This document shows positions 44,911 to 56,477 of a DNA stretch of 64,000 bases, one piece after another. How positions within the stretch are numbered: position 1 is the first letter of the stretch; every line of letters starts with the position of its first letter. The translations under genes were made by a program, and so were the position numbers. Location: assembly GCF_900109605.1 (NCBI RefSeq), contig NZ_FOAM01000007.1, positions 186,001-250,000 on the forward strand, written 5' to 3'. This DNA is from Xaviernesmea oryzae (lineage in GTDB: Bacteria > Pseudomonadota > Alphaproteobacteria > Rhizobiales > Rhizobiaceae). Under the pieces are notes generated by a model. The model made no database searches, was not told the DNA's origin, and saw only the letters and a program-made list of their open reading frames with translations.

Positions 44911-46317
44911 TCAGACCCCCTTCGGCTGCGGCCACTGCTTGACCCCGCCCGTCCAGTCCTCGAAGAGCTTGGACAGGCGCAGAACCAGGAGGTCGTCGAA
45001 GCGGGGGCCGACGATCTGCAGGCCGATCGGCAGGCCGGAGGCCGAGAAGCCGCAATTGATCGAGGCGGCCGGCTGCTCCGACATGTTCCAGGGCACGGTG
45101 AAGGCGATATGCTCGAAGGGGCGTTCCGGGTCGTTGGTGGGCGATGCCCAGTCGGCCGGATAGGAAACGACCGGATTGGTTGGCGACAGCACGACATCGA
45201 CCGTTTGGAACAGTGCGCCGCAGGTCTTGCGCATCTCGATGGTCTGGCCGAAGCCTTGAACGGCCTGTACCCCGGTTACATCGGCCCCTTTCTCCGCCCA
45301 ATGGTAGATATAGGGCAGGATCTTTTCGCGGCGTTCGGCCGGCAGCTTCTCGATATCGCCCCAGAATTTCGCCCGCCAGAAGACGTCCAGCCCATCCAGC
45401 ATGGCGCGGCTCAGGACCGGGCCGACCTCGGTGACGATGGCGCCGGCATCCTCGAAGCGGCGGGCGGCGGACAGCACGGCGTCGCGGATCTCCGGCTCGC
45501 AAGCAAGGCCGCAGCCGGCATCCAGCATCACGCCGATGCGCAGGCCCTTCACATCCAGATCGAAATCGAGCCAGTCCAGATCGTTGGGCGGCAGGCTGGT
45601 GCCGTCGCGCCAGTCGGGCCGCGAGAGGGTGGCCATCGCGTAAGCGGCGTCTTCCACGCGGCGCGTCATCGGCCCGGCGCAGCGGCCGACATAATAGGGG
45701 TCTACGGGAATGCGGCCATGGCTGGGCTTGAAGCCGAAGAGGCCGGTCCAGCCGGCGGGCAGGCGGACGGAGCCGCCAATATCCGTGCCGATATGCAAGG
45801 GGCCATAGCCGGCCGCGCCCGCAGCCGCCGCGCCCGCGCTGGAGCCGCCAGGGTTCTGCGTCACGTCCCAGGGATTGCGGCTCAAGGGGTGGAAGCTCGA
45901 CAGGCCGGAGGAGAGCATGCCGTAATCCGGGCAGGTGGTCTTGGCGAAGATCACCGCGCCATCCTCACGCAGCCGCGCGGCAATCGGCGCATCGGCCGCC
46001 GCCGGCACCAGCTCCACCGCCGCCGTGCCCAGCGGTACCGGCGTGCCCTTGGTGGCGATCAGCTCCTTCAGCGTTGTCGGCACGCCATCGAGCGGGCCGA
46101 GCGGCGCGCCCTGCGCCCAGCGCGCCTCAGATGCCTTTGCCATGTCGCGCGCGCCCTCGGGGTCATAGGCATAGAGCGCGGCAATTTCGGGCTCGAAGGT
46201 GGCGATCCGCGCTTCCACCGCGTCCCACATCTCGCGCGGGGAAACGCGCTTGCTCCGGTAGGCGGCGACGAGGTCCGGGATCGAAAGGTCGAGAAGATCG
46301 GTCATAAGGTCGGTCAT
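44911..46317 (-). CDS. Amidase (amidase signature family)
   Basis: This is a hydrolase of 468 residues. The Ser-cisSer-Lys machinery is visible: Lys in VPTTLKELIATKG, the glycine-serine loop NPGGSSAGAAAA and the nucleophile region GTDIGGSVRLPAGWTGLFGFKPS. Such enzymes cleave carboxylic amides, including aryl amides, and related amides or ureas. No signal peptide, so it acts in the cytoplasm. It is encoded downstream of a complete peptide-type ABC importer on the same strand, which suggests it processes the imported compound. The ATG at 46317 is used; one at 46305 is possible. Confidence 0.9.
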   Translation of the reverse strand: MTDLMTDLLDLSIPDLVAAYRSKRVSPREMWDAVEARIATFEPEIAALYAYDPEGARDMAKASEARWAQGAPLGPLDGVPTTLKELIATKGTPVPLGTAAVELVPAAADAPIAARLREDGAVIFAKTTCPDYGMLSSGLSSFHPLSRNPWDVTQNPGGSSAGAAAAGAAGYGPLHIGTDIGGSVRLPAGWTGLFGFKPSHGRIPVDPYYVGRCAGPMTRRVEDAAYAMATLSRPDWRDGTSLPPNDLDWLDFDLDVKGLRIGVMLDAGCGLACEPEIRDAVLSAARRFEDAGAIVTEVGPVLSRAMLDGLDVFWRAKFWGDIEKLPAERREKILPYIYHWAEKGADVTGVQAVQGFGQTIEMRKTCGALFQTVDVVLSPTNPVVSYPADWASPTNDPERPFEHIAFTVPWNMSEQPAASINCGFSASGLPIGLQIVGPRFDDLLVLRLSKLFEDWTGGVKQWPQPKGV

Positions 46318-46424
46318 GGGCAGATATCCGGCAAGGCTGGTCCGAAACCGCTGGGCCAAGAGGCCAAAGGCGGTTTCGTCAAATCAAATCATCAAGTGGG
46401 CAAGGCGGCGCCGCAGGCGTCGTC

Positions 46425-47411
46425 TCACGGTTCTTCGGCAAGCATGGTCTCGGCATGGTGGCAGGCGGCCTGGCGGCCGGGCAGCACGCTGCGCAGCGCC
46501 GGCACCTCGCTGGCGCAGCGCGGGCTGGCCAGCCGACAGCGCGGCAGGAAGGCGCAGCCCTGGCCGGGCTCGGCTTTCAGGGGCTGGCTGGTCTTCGGTT
46601 CCGCGCGCGGCGGCCGGCCGAATTTGGTGACGGACGGCTCGGCCTCGGCCAGAACCTGCGTATAGGGATGCAGCGGCCGCTCGAACACCGCGCGCGCCGG
46701 GCCGCTTTCGACCAGCCGGCCGCGATACATCACGCCCACCTGATCGGCCACTGCATCGACCACGGCGAGGTTGTGGGTGATGAACAGGAAGGTGACGCCG
46801 CGCTCGCGCTTCAGCCGGGTGATCAGGTTCAAGACCTGCGCCTGCACCGAGAGATCGAGCGCGGAGACCGCCTCGTCGGCCACGACCAGCTTCGGCTCGG
46901 TGATCAGCGCGCGGGCAATGGCGATGCGCTGGCGCTGGCCGCCGGAAAATTCATGCGGGAAACGATCGGCCTGGGCGGCAGTCAGCCCCACCGCCTCCAG
47001 CAGCGCCATCACCCGGTCGCGCTTTTCCTGCCGCGAGGGTTTTACCTCCAGCACATGCAGCGGCTCGGCGACGATGCGCGCGACGCGCTGGCGCGGATCG
47101 AGCGAGCCGAACGGATCCTGAAACACCATCTGGAAATCGCGCCGCTTGCGCATGAGATCCTTCGGCGAAAGCTGAAACAGCGGTTCGCCGTCAAACAGCA
47201 CATCGCCCGAAGTCGGCTTGTCCAGCGCCATGAGGATGCGGGCGAGCGTCGATTTTCCGCAGCCGGATTCGCCGACGATGCCGTGGATCGTGCCAGCCTC
47301 GACCGTCATGGTGAGATCGTCGAGCGCGCGCGTCAGGCTCGGCTTGGCGAAGAGGCCGCCGCCGGCATAGTCGCGCGTCAGGCGGCGGATATCGATGAGC
47401 GGCGTCTTCAT
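46425..47411 (-). CDS. Peptide/nickel-type ABC ATPase, DppF/OppF-like
   Basis: This 328-residue ATPase is the second nucleotide-binding subunit of a DppABCDF-type importer. Walker A is GESGCGKST, the signature FSGGQRQRIAIARAL and Walker B LVVADEAVSALD. The C-terminal oligopeptide domain with the Cys-rich iron-sulfur-like motif is present (CAFLPRCRLASPRC). Its ATG overlaps the dppD-like stop (47408-47411). Confidence 0.93.
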   Translation of the reverse strand: MKTPLIDIRRLTRDYAGGGLFAKPSLTRALDDLTMTVEAGTIHGIVGESGCGKSTLARILMALDKPTSGDVLFDGEPLFQLSPKDLMRKRRDFQMVFQDPFGSLDPRQRVARIVAEPLHVLEVKPSRQEKRDRVMALLEAVGLTAAQADRFPHEFSGGQRQRIAIARALITEPKLVVADEAVSALDLSVQAQVLNLITRLKRERGVTFLFITHNLAVVDAVADQVGVMYRGRLVESGPARAVFERPLHPYTQVLAEAEPSVTKFGRPPRAEPKTSQPLKAEPGQGCAFLPRCRLASPRCASEVPALRSVLPGRQAACHHAETMLAEEP

Positions 47412-48388
47412 GCGCTGACCTCCTCGCCCGCGCGAATACAGCGCACGCCCCGGCCGGGCAGGGGGCTCGTCCAGGCAGGCTCGCCGGCTTGGCAGGCGGC
47501 GACGACATCGAGACAGCGGTCGGAAAAGACGCAGCCGGCCGGCAGGCGGGCGAAGCCCGGAACGGAGCCGGGGATCGTCTCCAGCGGTCCGTCATCGGCG
47601 CGCCGGCGCGGCACGGCCCGTAGCAGGCCTTTGGTATAGGGGTTCAGGGGCCCGGTCAGCACGGCGCGGGTCGCCCCTTCCTCCATCCGCCGGCCGGCAT
47701 AAAGCACAAGCGTGCGGGCGCACATGCGGGCGATGACGCCGAGATCATGGCTGATCAGCATCAGCGCCATGCTCTCGCGCTGGCAGAGATCGTCGAGGAT
47801 CTCCAGCACCTCGGCCTGAACGGTGACGTCGAGCGCGGTGGTCGGCTCGTCGGCGATCATCAGCGCTGGGCGCATGGCGACCGCAATGGCGATGCCGACG
47901 CGCTGGCGCTGGCCGCCCGACATCTGATGCGGATAGGCCGAGGCGCGGGCCTTGGGATCGGGAATGCGGACCCGGTCGAGCAGCTCCACGGCCCTGTCCC
48001 GCGCCGCGTTCCAGGAAAGCTTTTCATGGCGCACCAGCCCTTCGGCAATCTGGTCGCCCACGGTCATGGCCGGGTTCAGCGCCGTCATCGGCTCCTGAAA
48101 GATCATGCCGATCCGACGGCCCCTGATCTCGCTCATGCCGTCATCGTCCAGCGACAGGAGATCGCGCCCTTCAAAGAGAATGCGGCCGGACACGACAGCG
48201 GCGGGCGGGAGCAGGCCCATCACGGCCAGCGACAGCAGCGATTTGCCGGAGCCGCTTTCTCCGACGATGCCCACCGTATCGCCGGCCTGAAGCGTCAGGG
48301 AGAGATCGTTGACGATCGGCAGCCTGCCGCCGCGGGCCAAGCGCATGGCAATGTTGAGCCCTTGAATATCGAGCAGAGGCGCGGACAT
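47408..48388 (-). CDS. Peptide/nickel-type ABC ATPase, DppD/OppD-like
   Basis: This 326-residue ATPase pairs with the downstream DppF-like subunit. Walker A is GESGSGKSL with Leu in place of the usual Thr after GKS, the signature [15 protein letters not shown] and Walker [14 protein letters not shown]. The C-terminal domain ends with [14 protein letters not shown], the Cys motif common in this family. It is coupled on both sides: TGATG with the upstream permease and ATGA with the downstream ATPase. Confidence 0.93.
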   Translation of the reverse strand: MSAPLLDIQGLNIAMRLARGGRLPIVNDLSLTLQAGDTVGIVGESGSGKSLLSLAVMGLLPPAAVVSGRILFEGRDLLSLDDDGMSEIRGRRIGMIFQEPMTALNPAMTVGDQIAEGLVRHEKLSWNAARDRAVELLDRVRIPDPKARASAYPHQMSGGQRQRVGIAIAVAMRPALMIADEPTTALDVTVQAEVLEILDDLCQRESMALMLISHDLGVIARMCARTLVLYAGRRMEEGATRAVLTGPLNPYTKGLLRAVPRRRADDGPLETIPGSVPGFARLPAGCVFSDRCLDVVAACQAGEPAWTSPLPGRGVRCIRAGEEVSA

Positions 48389-49248
48389 CAGGAGCGTCCT
48401 TTCTCGCGCGGGTCGAGCAGGTCGCGCAGACCGTCGCCCAGCATGTTGAAGCCGAAGACGGTGAGCGCGATGGCGAGCCCCGGCATGAGCGCCAGCCAGG
48501 GGGCGGTTCCCAGATAGGTCTGGCTATCGGCCAGCATCCGGCCCCAGGTGGGCGCCGGCGGCGCCATGCCCAGCCCGAGGAAGCTCAGGCCCGCTTCGGT
48601 GAGGATGGCAAGGCCGAGCTGGATTGCCACCTGCACGATGATCTGGTTGGCGATATTCGGCAGCACATGTTCGACCGTGATCAGGGCGCGGCCCTTGCCG
48701 GCGCTCATCGCCGCCAGAACATAATCGCGCGCCCAGACCTGGGCGGCCGCGCCGGCCGTGATGCGGGCAAAGACCGGCACCATGAAGACGGCGATGGCGA
48801 TGATCGCCGTGCCGCGCCCCGTGCCCAGCAGCGCGCCCAGCATCATGGCCGAGAGCACGGGCGGAAAAGCGAAGATCACGTCATTGGCGCGCATGCTGAT
48901 GGCTTCGAACAGGCCGCGCCGGGCGGCGGCCGTCACCCCCAGCGCCGTGCCGGCGGCAGCGCCGAGAAGAACGGCGCTGACGGCGATCGACAGCGAATTC
49001 CAGGCGCCGGCCATCAGCATCGAGGCGATATCGCGACCGAGATGATCCGTGCCGAACAGGCCCTTTTCCAGCGGCGCCTTCAGCTTCATGACGATCTGCA
49101 TCTTGGTCGGCGGCAGCGGCGTCCAGACCAGCGAGAGGAGCGCGACCGAGAAGAGAAACAGCACGATGGCGCCGCCGATCACAAGGTTCGGCCGCAGAGG
49201 TGGGCGCTGGCGGGCGGCGGGCGCGTGCGGCAAGTCAGGGGCGCTCAT
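48388..49248 (-). CDS. Peptide-type ABC transporter permease, DppC-like
   Basis: This 286-residue membrane subunit has about six transmembrane helices and the DppC N-terminal extension. The EAA loop region reads YVLAAMSAGKGRALITVEHV. The start overlaps the DppB-like stop (49245-49248), so the two channel subunits are translated together. Confidence 0.93.
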   Translation of the reverse strand: MSAPDLPHAPAARQRPPLRPNLVIGGAIVLFLFSVALLSLVWTPLPPTKMQIVMKLKAPLEKGLFGTDHLGRDIASMLMAGAWNSLSIAVSAVLLGAAAGTALGVTAAARRGLFEAISMRANDVIFAFPPVLSAMMLGALLGTGRGTAIIAIAVFMVPVFARITAGAAAQVWARDYVLAAMSAGKGRALITVEHVLPNIANQIIVQVAIQLGLAILTEAGLSFLGLGMAPPAPTWGRMLADSQTYLGTAPWLALMPGLAIALTVFGFNMLGDGLRDLLDPREKGRS

Positions 49249-50195
49249 CGGCTGGCCTCCCGCAGGCGCGGATCAAGGATCAGATAGGACATGTCCACCA
49301 GGAAATTGACGAGAATGACGAGGCCGGCGAAGAACATCACCACATCCTGCATCACCACCAGATCGCGCTGGGTCAGTGCCTGATAGGCAAGGCGGCCGAG
49401 ACCCGGCAGGTTGAAGACGTTTTCGATCAGCACGGCGCCGGCGATCAGAAAGGTGAATTGCAGGCCGAGAATGGTGACGACAGGCACCAGCGCATTGCGC
49501 ACCGCATGGCGCCAGAGGGTCACACGCTTTGGAAGCCCCTTGGCGCGGGCGGTGCGCACGAAATCCTCGCCCAACACTTCGGCAACGGCGGAGCGGGTGA
49601 CGCGGGTGAGCACGCCGGCCTGTTGCAGCGCCAGCGCGATGGCCGGCAGAACCAGCGCCTGCAGCGCCGGGCCGAAGCCCGCCTGCCAGCCGGGGAAGCC
49701 GCCGGAAGGCATCACGCCGAGCTTGACCGCGAAGACGAGGGCCAGCAGCAGCCCGACCCAGAAGCCGGGCACGGCGATGAACAGCTGCGAAACGAAGCCG
49801 GCTATATAATCAACCGGCCCGTTGCGCTTTGCCGCCGAGAGCACGCCGAGCGGCAGGGCGATGGCGACCGAAAGCAGGATGGCGATGAAGGCGAGCGGCA
49901 GTGTCACGGCCAGCCGCTCGCCGATCAGCCCGGCCACCGGCACGCCATAGGTGATGGAGGTGCCGAGATCGCCCGAGGCCAGCCCGCCGATCCATTGGAG
50001 ATAGCGCACCAGCATCGGCTGATCCAATCCAAGCTCTTGACGCAGCGCGGCCAGCGTATCGGCACTGGCCGAAGTGCCGAGCATGATGGCGGCGGGATCG
50101 CCAGGCAGAACCTGCATCACAAGGAAGATCAGGCCGGAAACGGCGAGAAGCGTGAGAAACAGGCTGGCCGACCGGCGCAGGAGAAGGGCGGTCAT
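49245..50195 (-). CDS. Peptide-type ABC transporter permease, DppB-like
   Basis: This 316-residue permease forms the channel with the DppC-like subunit. It has about six helices, the conserved first periplasmic loop MQVLPGDPAAIMLG, and the EAA region DFVRTARAKGLPKRVTLWRH. It is the first gene of the block of four after the binding protein, separated from it by 345 bases that contain a palindromic repeat element. Confidence 0.93.
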   Translation of the reverse strand: MTALLLRRSASLFLTLLAVSGLIFLVMQVLPGDPAAIMLGTSASADTLAALRQELGLDQPMLVRYLQWIGGLASGDLGTSITYGVPVAGLIGERLAVTLPLAFIAILLSVAIALPLGVLSAAKRNGPVDYIAGFVSQLFIAVPGFWVGLLLALVFAVKLGVMPSGGFPGWQAGFGPALQALVLPAIALALQQAGVLTRVTRSAVAEVLGEDFVRTARAKGLPKRVTLWRHAVRNALVPVVTILGLQFTFLIAGAVLIENVFNLPGLGRLAYQALTQRDLVVMQDVVMFFAGLVILVNFLVDMSYLILDPRLREASR

Positions 50196-50317
50196 GGATC
50201 ATCCTTGACGAGATGGTGCCGTTTGCGGCGGCGGTGCCGAATGGTTTGCGAGGGGCGAGGTGGGGCGTGGGGTCGATAAGAAAGCCTACGCCAGTCGGGC
50301 CGAGACTGCGGCGCGGG

Positions 50318-50477
50318 CCCCCTCATCTGCCTGCCGGCATCTTCTCCCCGAGGGGAGAAGAGACTTGGAGCGGGCGCCGCGCCTTGTCATAGACTGGAAA
50401 ACCAGTAGCTCTAGGCACGGCGCAGGGATCTGGCACTGGCCTCCTCTCCCCATCGGGGAGAGGGCAGGGTGAGGGGG
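50318..50477. repeat. RIME-like mosaic palindromic intergenic element
   Basis: The element is bounded by CCCCCTCA (50318-50325) and TGAGGGGG (50470-50477). It contains two internal palindromes, CTTCTCCCCgaGGGGAGAAG and CTCTCCCCatcGGGGAGAG, flanking a central variable part. This matches the make-up of rhizobial intergenic mosaic elements (RIME). It separates the binding-protein gene from the permease genes of the importer and could tune RNA stability. The remainder of 50196-50540 shows nothing else. Confidence 0.7.
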
Positions 50478-50540
50478 CAATGCTCTCTCAGGTCAAGCGG
50501 GCGAACTTTCCAACCCAAGCCGCGATCATGGCAAGCCCGC

Positions 50541-52067
50541 TCACTCCTCCCAATGCACCTCGGTCAGCACATTGGCGGGGATCGGCTCGTTTTCCCAAAG
50601 GCCCTTGAGCTTGGCATTCCAGACACCGAGCTTCGGCAGCACGAAGAGATAAAGCGCCGGCACATCATCCGCGAGGATGGTCTGCGCCTCGCCATAGAGC
50701 TTGTCCTGCTCGGCCGCATCCGTCGTCTGCTCGATCTTGTCGAGAACCGCGTTGTAGGCCGGGTTCTTGTAGTTGAAGTAGTAGGGATCGCGGGCGTAGA
50801 TATCGAGGTCCATCGGCTCGGCATGGGCGACGATGGTCATGTCGTAATCCGTGGACTTGAACACGTCCTGCACCCATTTCGCCGGAAATTCCGTGGGCTC
50901 GATGGTCATGGTCACGCCGATTTCGGCGAACATGGCCTGCAGGATCTCCGCCGAGCGCGGGGCATAGGGCATTTGCGGCGTCTTGATGGTGAAGGAGAAG
51001 CCGTTGGGATAGCCGGCCTCCGCCAGCAGCGCCTTGGCCTTTGCCGGGTCATAAGCGTGAACGCCCGTTGTATCGATATAGCCGCGATCGTTCGGCGTAT
51101 AATGGCTGCCGATCGCCTGGCCGAGGCCGGACCAGGCGCCCTCGATCACGGTCGCGCGGTCCACCGCCATCATCAGCGCCTGACGCACGCGCTTGTCGCT
51201 GAAGGGCTTGCGGGCGTTGTTCATGCCGGCCACCACCTTCAGCTCGGTATTGCCGATGACGGTCGCGATCTTCGGATCGTCCTTGAAGCTTGCGATCAGC
51301 TCCGGCGCGGTGAATTCGGGAAAGGCATCGACATCGCCCGATTTCAGCGCCGCCGCCTGGGCCTGCGGATCGCCGATGAAGCGGAAGGTGACCTTATCGA
51401 GCCCGAGCTTGACGTCCTTGTTCCAGTAAGCCGGATTGGCGGCCAGCTCCACACGGTCGCCCTTGGCCCAGCTGACGAATTTGAACGGGCCGGTGCCGAT
51501 CGGCGTGGTCTTGTCATTGACCGAGCTTTTCGGGCCGACCATGACGGAGGCTGGCCAGCCGAGCCAGGAAAGCAGGCTGCTGTTGCGCGTCTTCAGCTTC
51601 AGAACGAGGGTGTTGGCGTCGGGTGTTTCCACCGTGTCGATGGCGGCGAAGAAGCGCTTCTGCGGATTGACCGAATCCGTGCCGCGCGCCCGGTCGAGCG
51701 AGAATTTCGCCGCTTCGCTGTTGAAGGGCTGGCCGTCATGGAACGTCACGCCCTCGCGCAGATGGAAAGTATAGGTCAGCCCATCAGGCGAAATTTCCCA
51801 GCTCTTGGCCAGTTGCGGCACGATCTTGCCGGTGCGGTCGATGGCGACGAGGCCTTCGAAGATGTTCTGCCAGGTGACCTGGCCGATGGCGACAGGCGCG
51901 GCGATGGTGGGGTCGAGGCCCTGCGGCTCCGGGTTCATGCCCAGCACCAGGCTGGTCTTCGGCGCGGCTAGAGCGCTTCCGGCGCCAAGCGGCAGGGCAA
52001 GCGCGGCGGAGAGGGTAAAGGCAGCCGCAAGCAACCGCCGGCGGAGGATGGAAACAGGCTTGGTCAT
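50541..52067 (-). CDS. Peptide-type ABC substrate-binding protein (SBP_bac_5, DppA-like)
   Basis: This periplasmic binding protein has 508 residues. The signal peptide runs to about residue 34 (LLAAAFTLSAALALPLGAGSALA). Family-5 features are YTFHLREGVTFHDGQPFNSEA, GTGPFKFVSW and KPFSDKRVRQALMMAVDR. AAGGGG precedes the ATG. It is the first gene of the import operon next to a LysR gene. Ligands of this family include peptides, glutathione, nickel and opines; the downstream amidase suggests an amide-bearing compound. Confidence 0.94.
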   Translation of the reverse strand: MTKPVSILRRRLLAAAFTLSAALALPLGAGSALAAPKTSLVLGMNPEPQGLDPTIAAPVAIGQVTWQNIFEGLVAIDRTGKIVPQLAKSWEISPDGLTYTFHLREGVTFHDGQPFNSEAAKFSLDRARGTDSVNPQKRFFAAIDTVETPDANTLVLKLKTRNSSLLSWLGWPASVMVGPKSSVNDKTTPIGTGPFKFVSWAKGDRVELAANPAYWNKDVKLGLDKVTFRFIGDPQAQAAALKSGDVDAFPEFTAPELIASFKDDPKIATVIGNTELKVVAGMNNARKPFSDKRVRQALMMAVDRATVIEGAWSGLGQAIGSHYTPNDRGYIDTTGVHAYDPAKAKALLAEAGYPNGFSFTIKTPQMPYAPRSAEILQAMFAEIGVTMTIEPTEFPAKWVQDVFKSTDYDMTIVAHAEPMDLDIYARDPYYFNYKNPAYNAVLDKIEQTTDAAEQDKLYGEAQTILADDVPALYLFVLPKLGVWNAKLKGLWENEPIPANVLTEVHWEE

Positions 52068-52205
52068 GCAAATTCCCCTTGCAAAACGCCTCTTTCGAGG
52101 CTGGCCGATCTAACGCCGGTCCTTGGATGGACCGGAGAGTTTCATGAAACTTGCGCGCACACAATTCGTCTTTTTGTGTTCCCCGTGTAGCAGAAAACGA
52201 TGCAC

Positions 52206-53123
52206 TCAGCCGCTGGAGCCTGCCCGCGTGAAGCTCTCGCGCAGAAAGCGGTCGATATGGTCGAGCAGCTTGGTGGCGGCGAAGGGCAATTGCCGCTCGG
52301 TGGCGACCGAAAGCGTCAGCGGCGTCTTCAGCGCCCGGCCTTCCACCAGCGGGCGAGCCACCAGCTGGCCGAGCCGGCATTCGCGCTGCACGGTGAAGGC
52401 CGGCAGCAGCGTCACCGCGACGCCGCTCAAGACAAGCTCTTTCAGCATTTCCAACGAGCCGGTGACGAAGACCGGATCGAGCGGCAGTCCTGCGGCGGCA
52501 AACAAAGCGTCGAAAGCCTGGCGCGCGCCGAAGCCACGATCGGGCAGGGCGAGTGGATGGCGCGCCAGCTCGGCCACGCTGACCTCGGCCAAGGCAGCGA
52601 GCGGATGGTCCGATGCGGCCACCAGCTCATAAACGATCTCGGCCTTCAGCCGCACCTTGGTGCCGGGATGCGGCTCGGAAAACAGGGTGACGGCAATATC
52701 GGCTTCGGCTGAAACCAGCGCCTCGACCGACTGGCGGGCACTGGTGGCGGCGATCTCGAAGCGGATGCCGGGAAAGCGGCTGCTGAAATCGGCGAGCGCC
52801 GGCGCGAGCAGGCTTGCCACCACCGCGCCGCTGGCATGGATCACCACCCGCCCACGCTTCAACCCTTCGAGATCGTCGATCAGCTGGCGGACATTGTCGA
52901 GCTCGCGCAGCGTCCGTCCCGCCCGCTCCGCCAGAAGCTCGCCCGCTGCCGTCAGTCGGATGCCGCGCGCCGAACGCTCCAGCAGCGGCGTGCCGAAATA
53001 GTGTTCGAGCTGGTCGATCTGCCGCGACAAGGCGGTTGGCGCCACGTTCAGCCGCTCGGCCGCCGCCCGCAAGGACCGCGCCCGCACCACCTCGTCGAAA
53101 TAGATCAGCGCCCGGACCTGCAT
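52206..53123 (-). CDS. LysR family transcriptional regulator
   Basis: This 305-residue regulator has the LysR helix-turn-helix at residues 1-60 (ALIYFDEVVRARSLRAAAERL, then NVAPTALSRQIDQLE) and a substrate-binding-like effector domain (about 92-300). It is on the same strand as the import operon, 138 bases upstream of the binding-protein gene, so it could regulate the importer and amidase, or the divergent quinone-reductase-like gene, or both. AGGGGG precedes the ATG. Confidence 0.93.
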   Translation of the reverse strand: MQVRALIYFDEVVRARSLRAAAERLNVAPTALSRQIDQLEHYFGTPLLERSARGIRLTAAGELLAERAGRTLRELDNVRQLIDDLEGLKRGRVVIHASGAVVASLLAPALADFSSRFPGIRFEIAATSARQSVEALVSAEADIAVTLFSEPHPGTKVRLKAEIVYELVAASDHPLAALAEVSVAELARHPLALPDRGFGARQAFDALFAAAGLPLDPVFVTGSLEMLKELVLSGVAVTLLPAFTVQRECRLGQLVARPLVEGRALKTPLTLSVATERQLPFAATKLLDHIDRFLRESFTRAGSSG

Positions 53124-53166
53124 CCATGCCCCCTGCCGATGCTTCTCCCGAAGATGCGGGAGATAT

Positions 53167-53180
53167 TATGCATAGCGCAT
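53167..53180. promoter_or_regulatory. Possible LysR box upstream of the LysR gene
   Basis: ATGC-atagc-GCAT (53168-53180) is a dyad with the T-N11-A form expected of LysR operators (T at 53167, A at 53179). It lies about 45 bases upstream of the LysR start, in the gap shared with the divergent dehydrogenase gene. Only position and symmetry support it. Confidence 0.3.
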
Positions 53181-53399
53181 GAATGCGCGCGGGGGGAGGG
53201 GCTGACACGCCAAGTCCTGAGGCTGAATCTAAACCATGCCTCCGGTGACGCGCAGCCTTATGAACCCGTGGTCTGGCTGGTGGCGGGGCTTGTCCTATAT
53301 GCGTCGCTTACATTTAGTCTCAGACGCGCAACCCGAGCAGGCCGTTGCAATCAAGCGGCTCCGCGTGGGCGGCCCCGGAAAAATGAAGGAGACGTGACC

Positions 53400-54377
53400 A
53401 TGCGCAGTGCGGTTCATGACCGGTTCGGCGATCCGGCGGAGGTCTTGATGGCGGCGGACTGCGACCGTCCGATGCCTGCTGACGGCGAAGTGCGGGTGCG
53501 CATGCATCTTTCGCCGATCCACAATCACGATCTCTGGACGGTGCGCGGGTCCTACGGCATCAAGCCGCCGCTGCCGGCCATTGGCGGGAGCGAGGCCGTG
53601 GGCACTGTGGACGCCGTGGGGCCCGGCGTCGATTCGGGTCTTATCGGCCGGCGTGTGGCGGCGGCGGGCCTGCGCGGCAGCTGGGCCGAGTTCTTCGTGG
53701 CGCCGGCAAAGGCTCTTGTGCCGTTGCCCGATGCGATTTCCGACGAGGCCGGGGCGCAGTTGATCGCCATGCCCTTCAGCGCGCTGTCGCTTCTGGAATT
53801 TCTGGCGGTGCAGCCGGGTGACTGGGTCGTGCAGAACACCGCCAATGGTGCTGTGGGCAAGGTGGTGGCGATGGTGGCGGCCGCGCGCGGCATCCACACG
53901 GTCAATCTGGTTCGGCGCGACGAAGGCGTGGCTGAACTGGCGGCGCTCGGCATCGACCATGCCGTTTCCACCGCCACTGCAGGATGGCAAGACAGGGTGC
54001 GTGCACTCACTGGAGATCAGGGCGCACGCGCTGCTGTCGATTCGATTGGTGGCGCGGCCTCCAGCGATCTTGCCGACCTCCTTGGCGAAAACGGCCTCCT
54101 CGTCTCCTTCGGTTCGATGACCGGAGAGCCGATGCAGATCCCTTCCGGCTCCGTGATCTTCAAGCAATTGACGATCAAGGGCTTTTGGGGCTCGAAGGTC
54201 TCTGCCGCCATGGCGCCCGAGGATAAGGCGCGGCTGATGGGCGAGCTGATCCGGCTGGTCGGCGAAGGGCGCATCATACTGCCGGTCGAGGCGGTCTTCT
54301 CGCTCAACGAGATTGGCGAAGCGGTGGCGGCTTCGCTCGCCGCCGGTAAGGCTGGAAAGGTGCTGTTGAAACCCTGA
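53400..54377 (+). CDS. Zinc-less MDR oxidoreductase (quinone/enoyl reductase-like)
   Basis: This is a 325-residue medium-chain reductase. The GroES-like N-terminal domain contains IHNHDLWTVRGSYGIKP and GGSEAVGTVDAVG. The nucleotide-binding motif is the variant NTANGAVGKVVAMVAAARG, as in crotonyl/enoyl and quinone reductases (the AXXGXXG type). No zinc-binding Cys cluster is present. It would use NADPH. AAGGAG lies nine bases before the ATG at 53400. It is divergent from the LysR gene. Confidence 0.9.
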   Translation: MRSAVHDRFGDPAEVLMAADCDRPMPADGEVRVRMHLSPIHNHDLWTVRGSYGIKPPLPAIGGSEAVGTVDAVGPGVDSGLIGRRVAAAGLRGSWAEFFVAPAKALVPLPDAISDEAGAQLIAMPFSALSLLEFLAVQPGDWVVQNTANGAVGKVVAMVAAARGIHTVNLVRRDEGVAELAALGIDHAVSTATAGWQDRVRALTGDQGARAAVDSIGGAASSDLADLLGENGLLVSFGSMTGEPMQIPSGSVIFKQLTIKGFWGSKVSAAMAPEDKARLMGELIRLVGEGRIILPVEAVFSLNEIGEAVAASLAAGKAGKVLLKP

Positions 54378-54439
54378 GCCGGCTGCGCCTGCAGAAGCGG
54401 CCTTGACGACGCCGCAAAGCCGGCTCTACACTCCACGCA

Positions 54440-56476
<2,037 letters not shown>

Positions 56477-56477
<1 letters not shown>

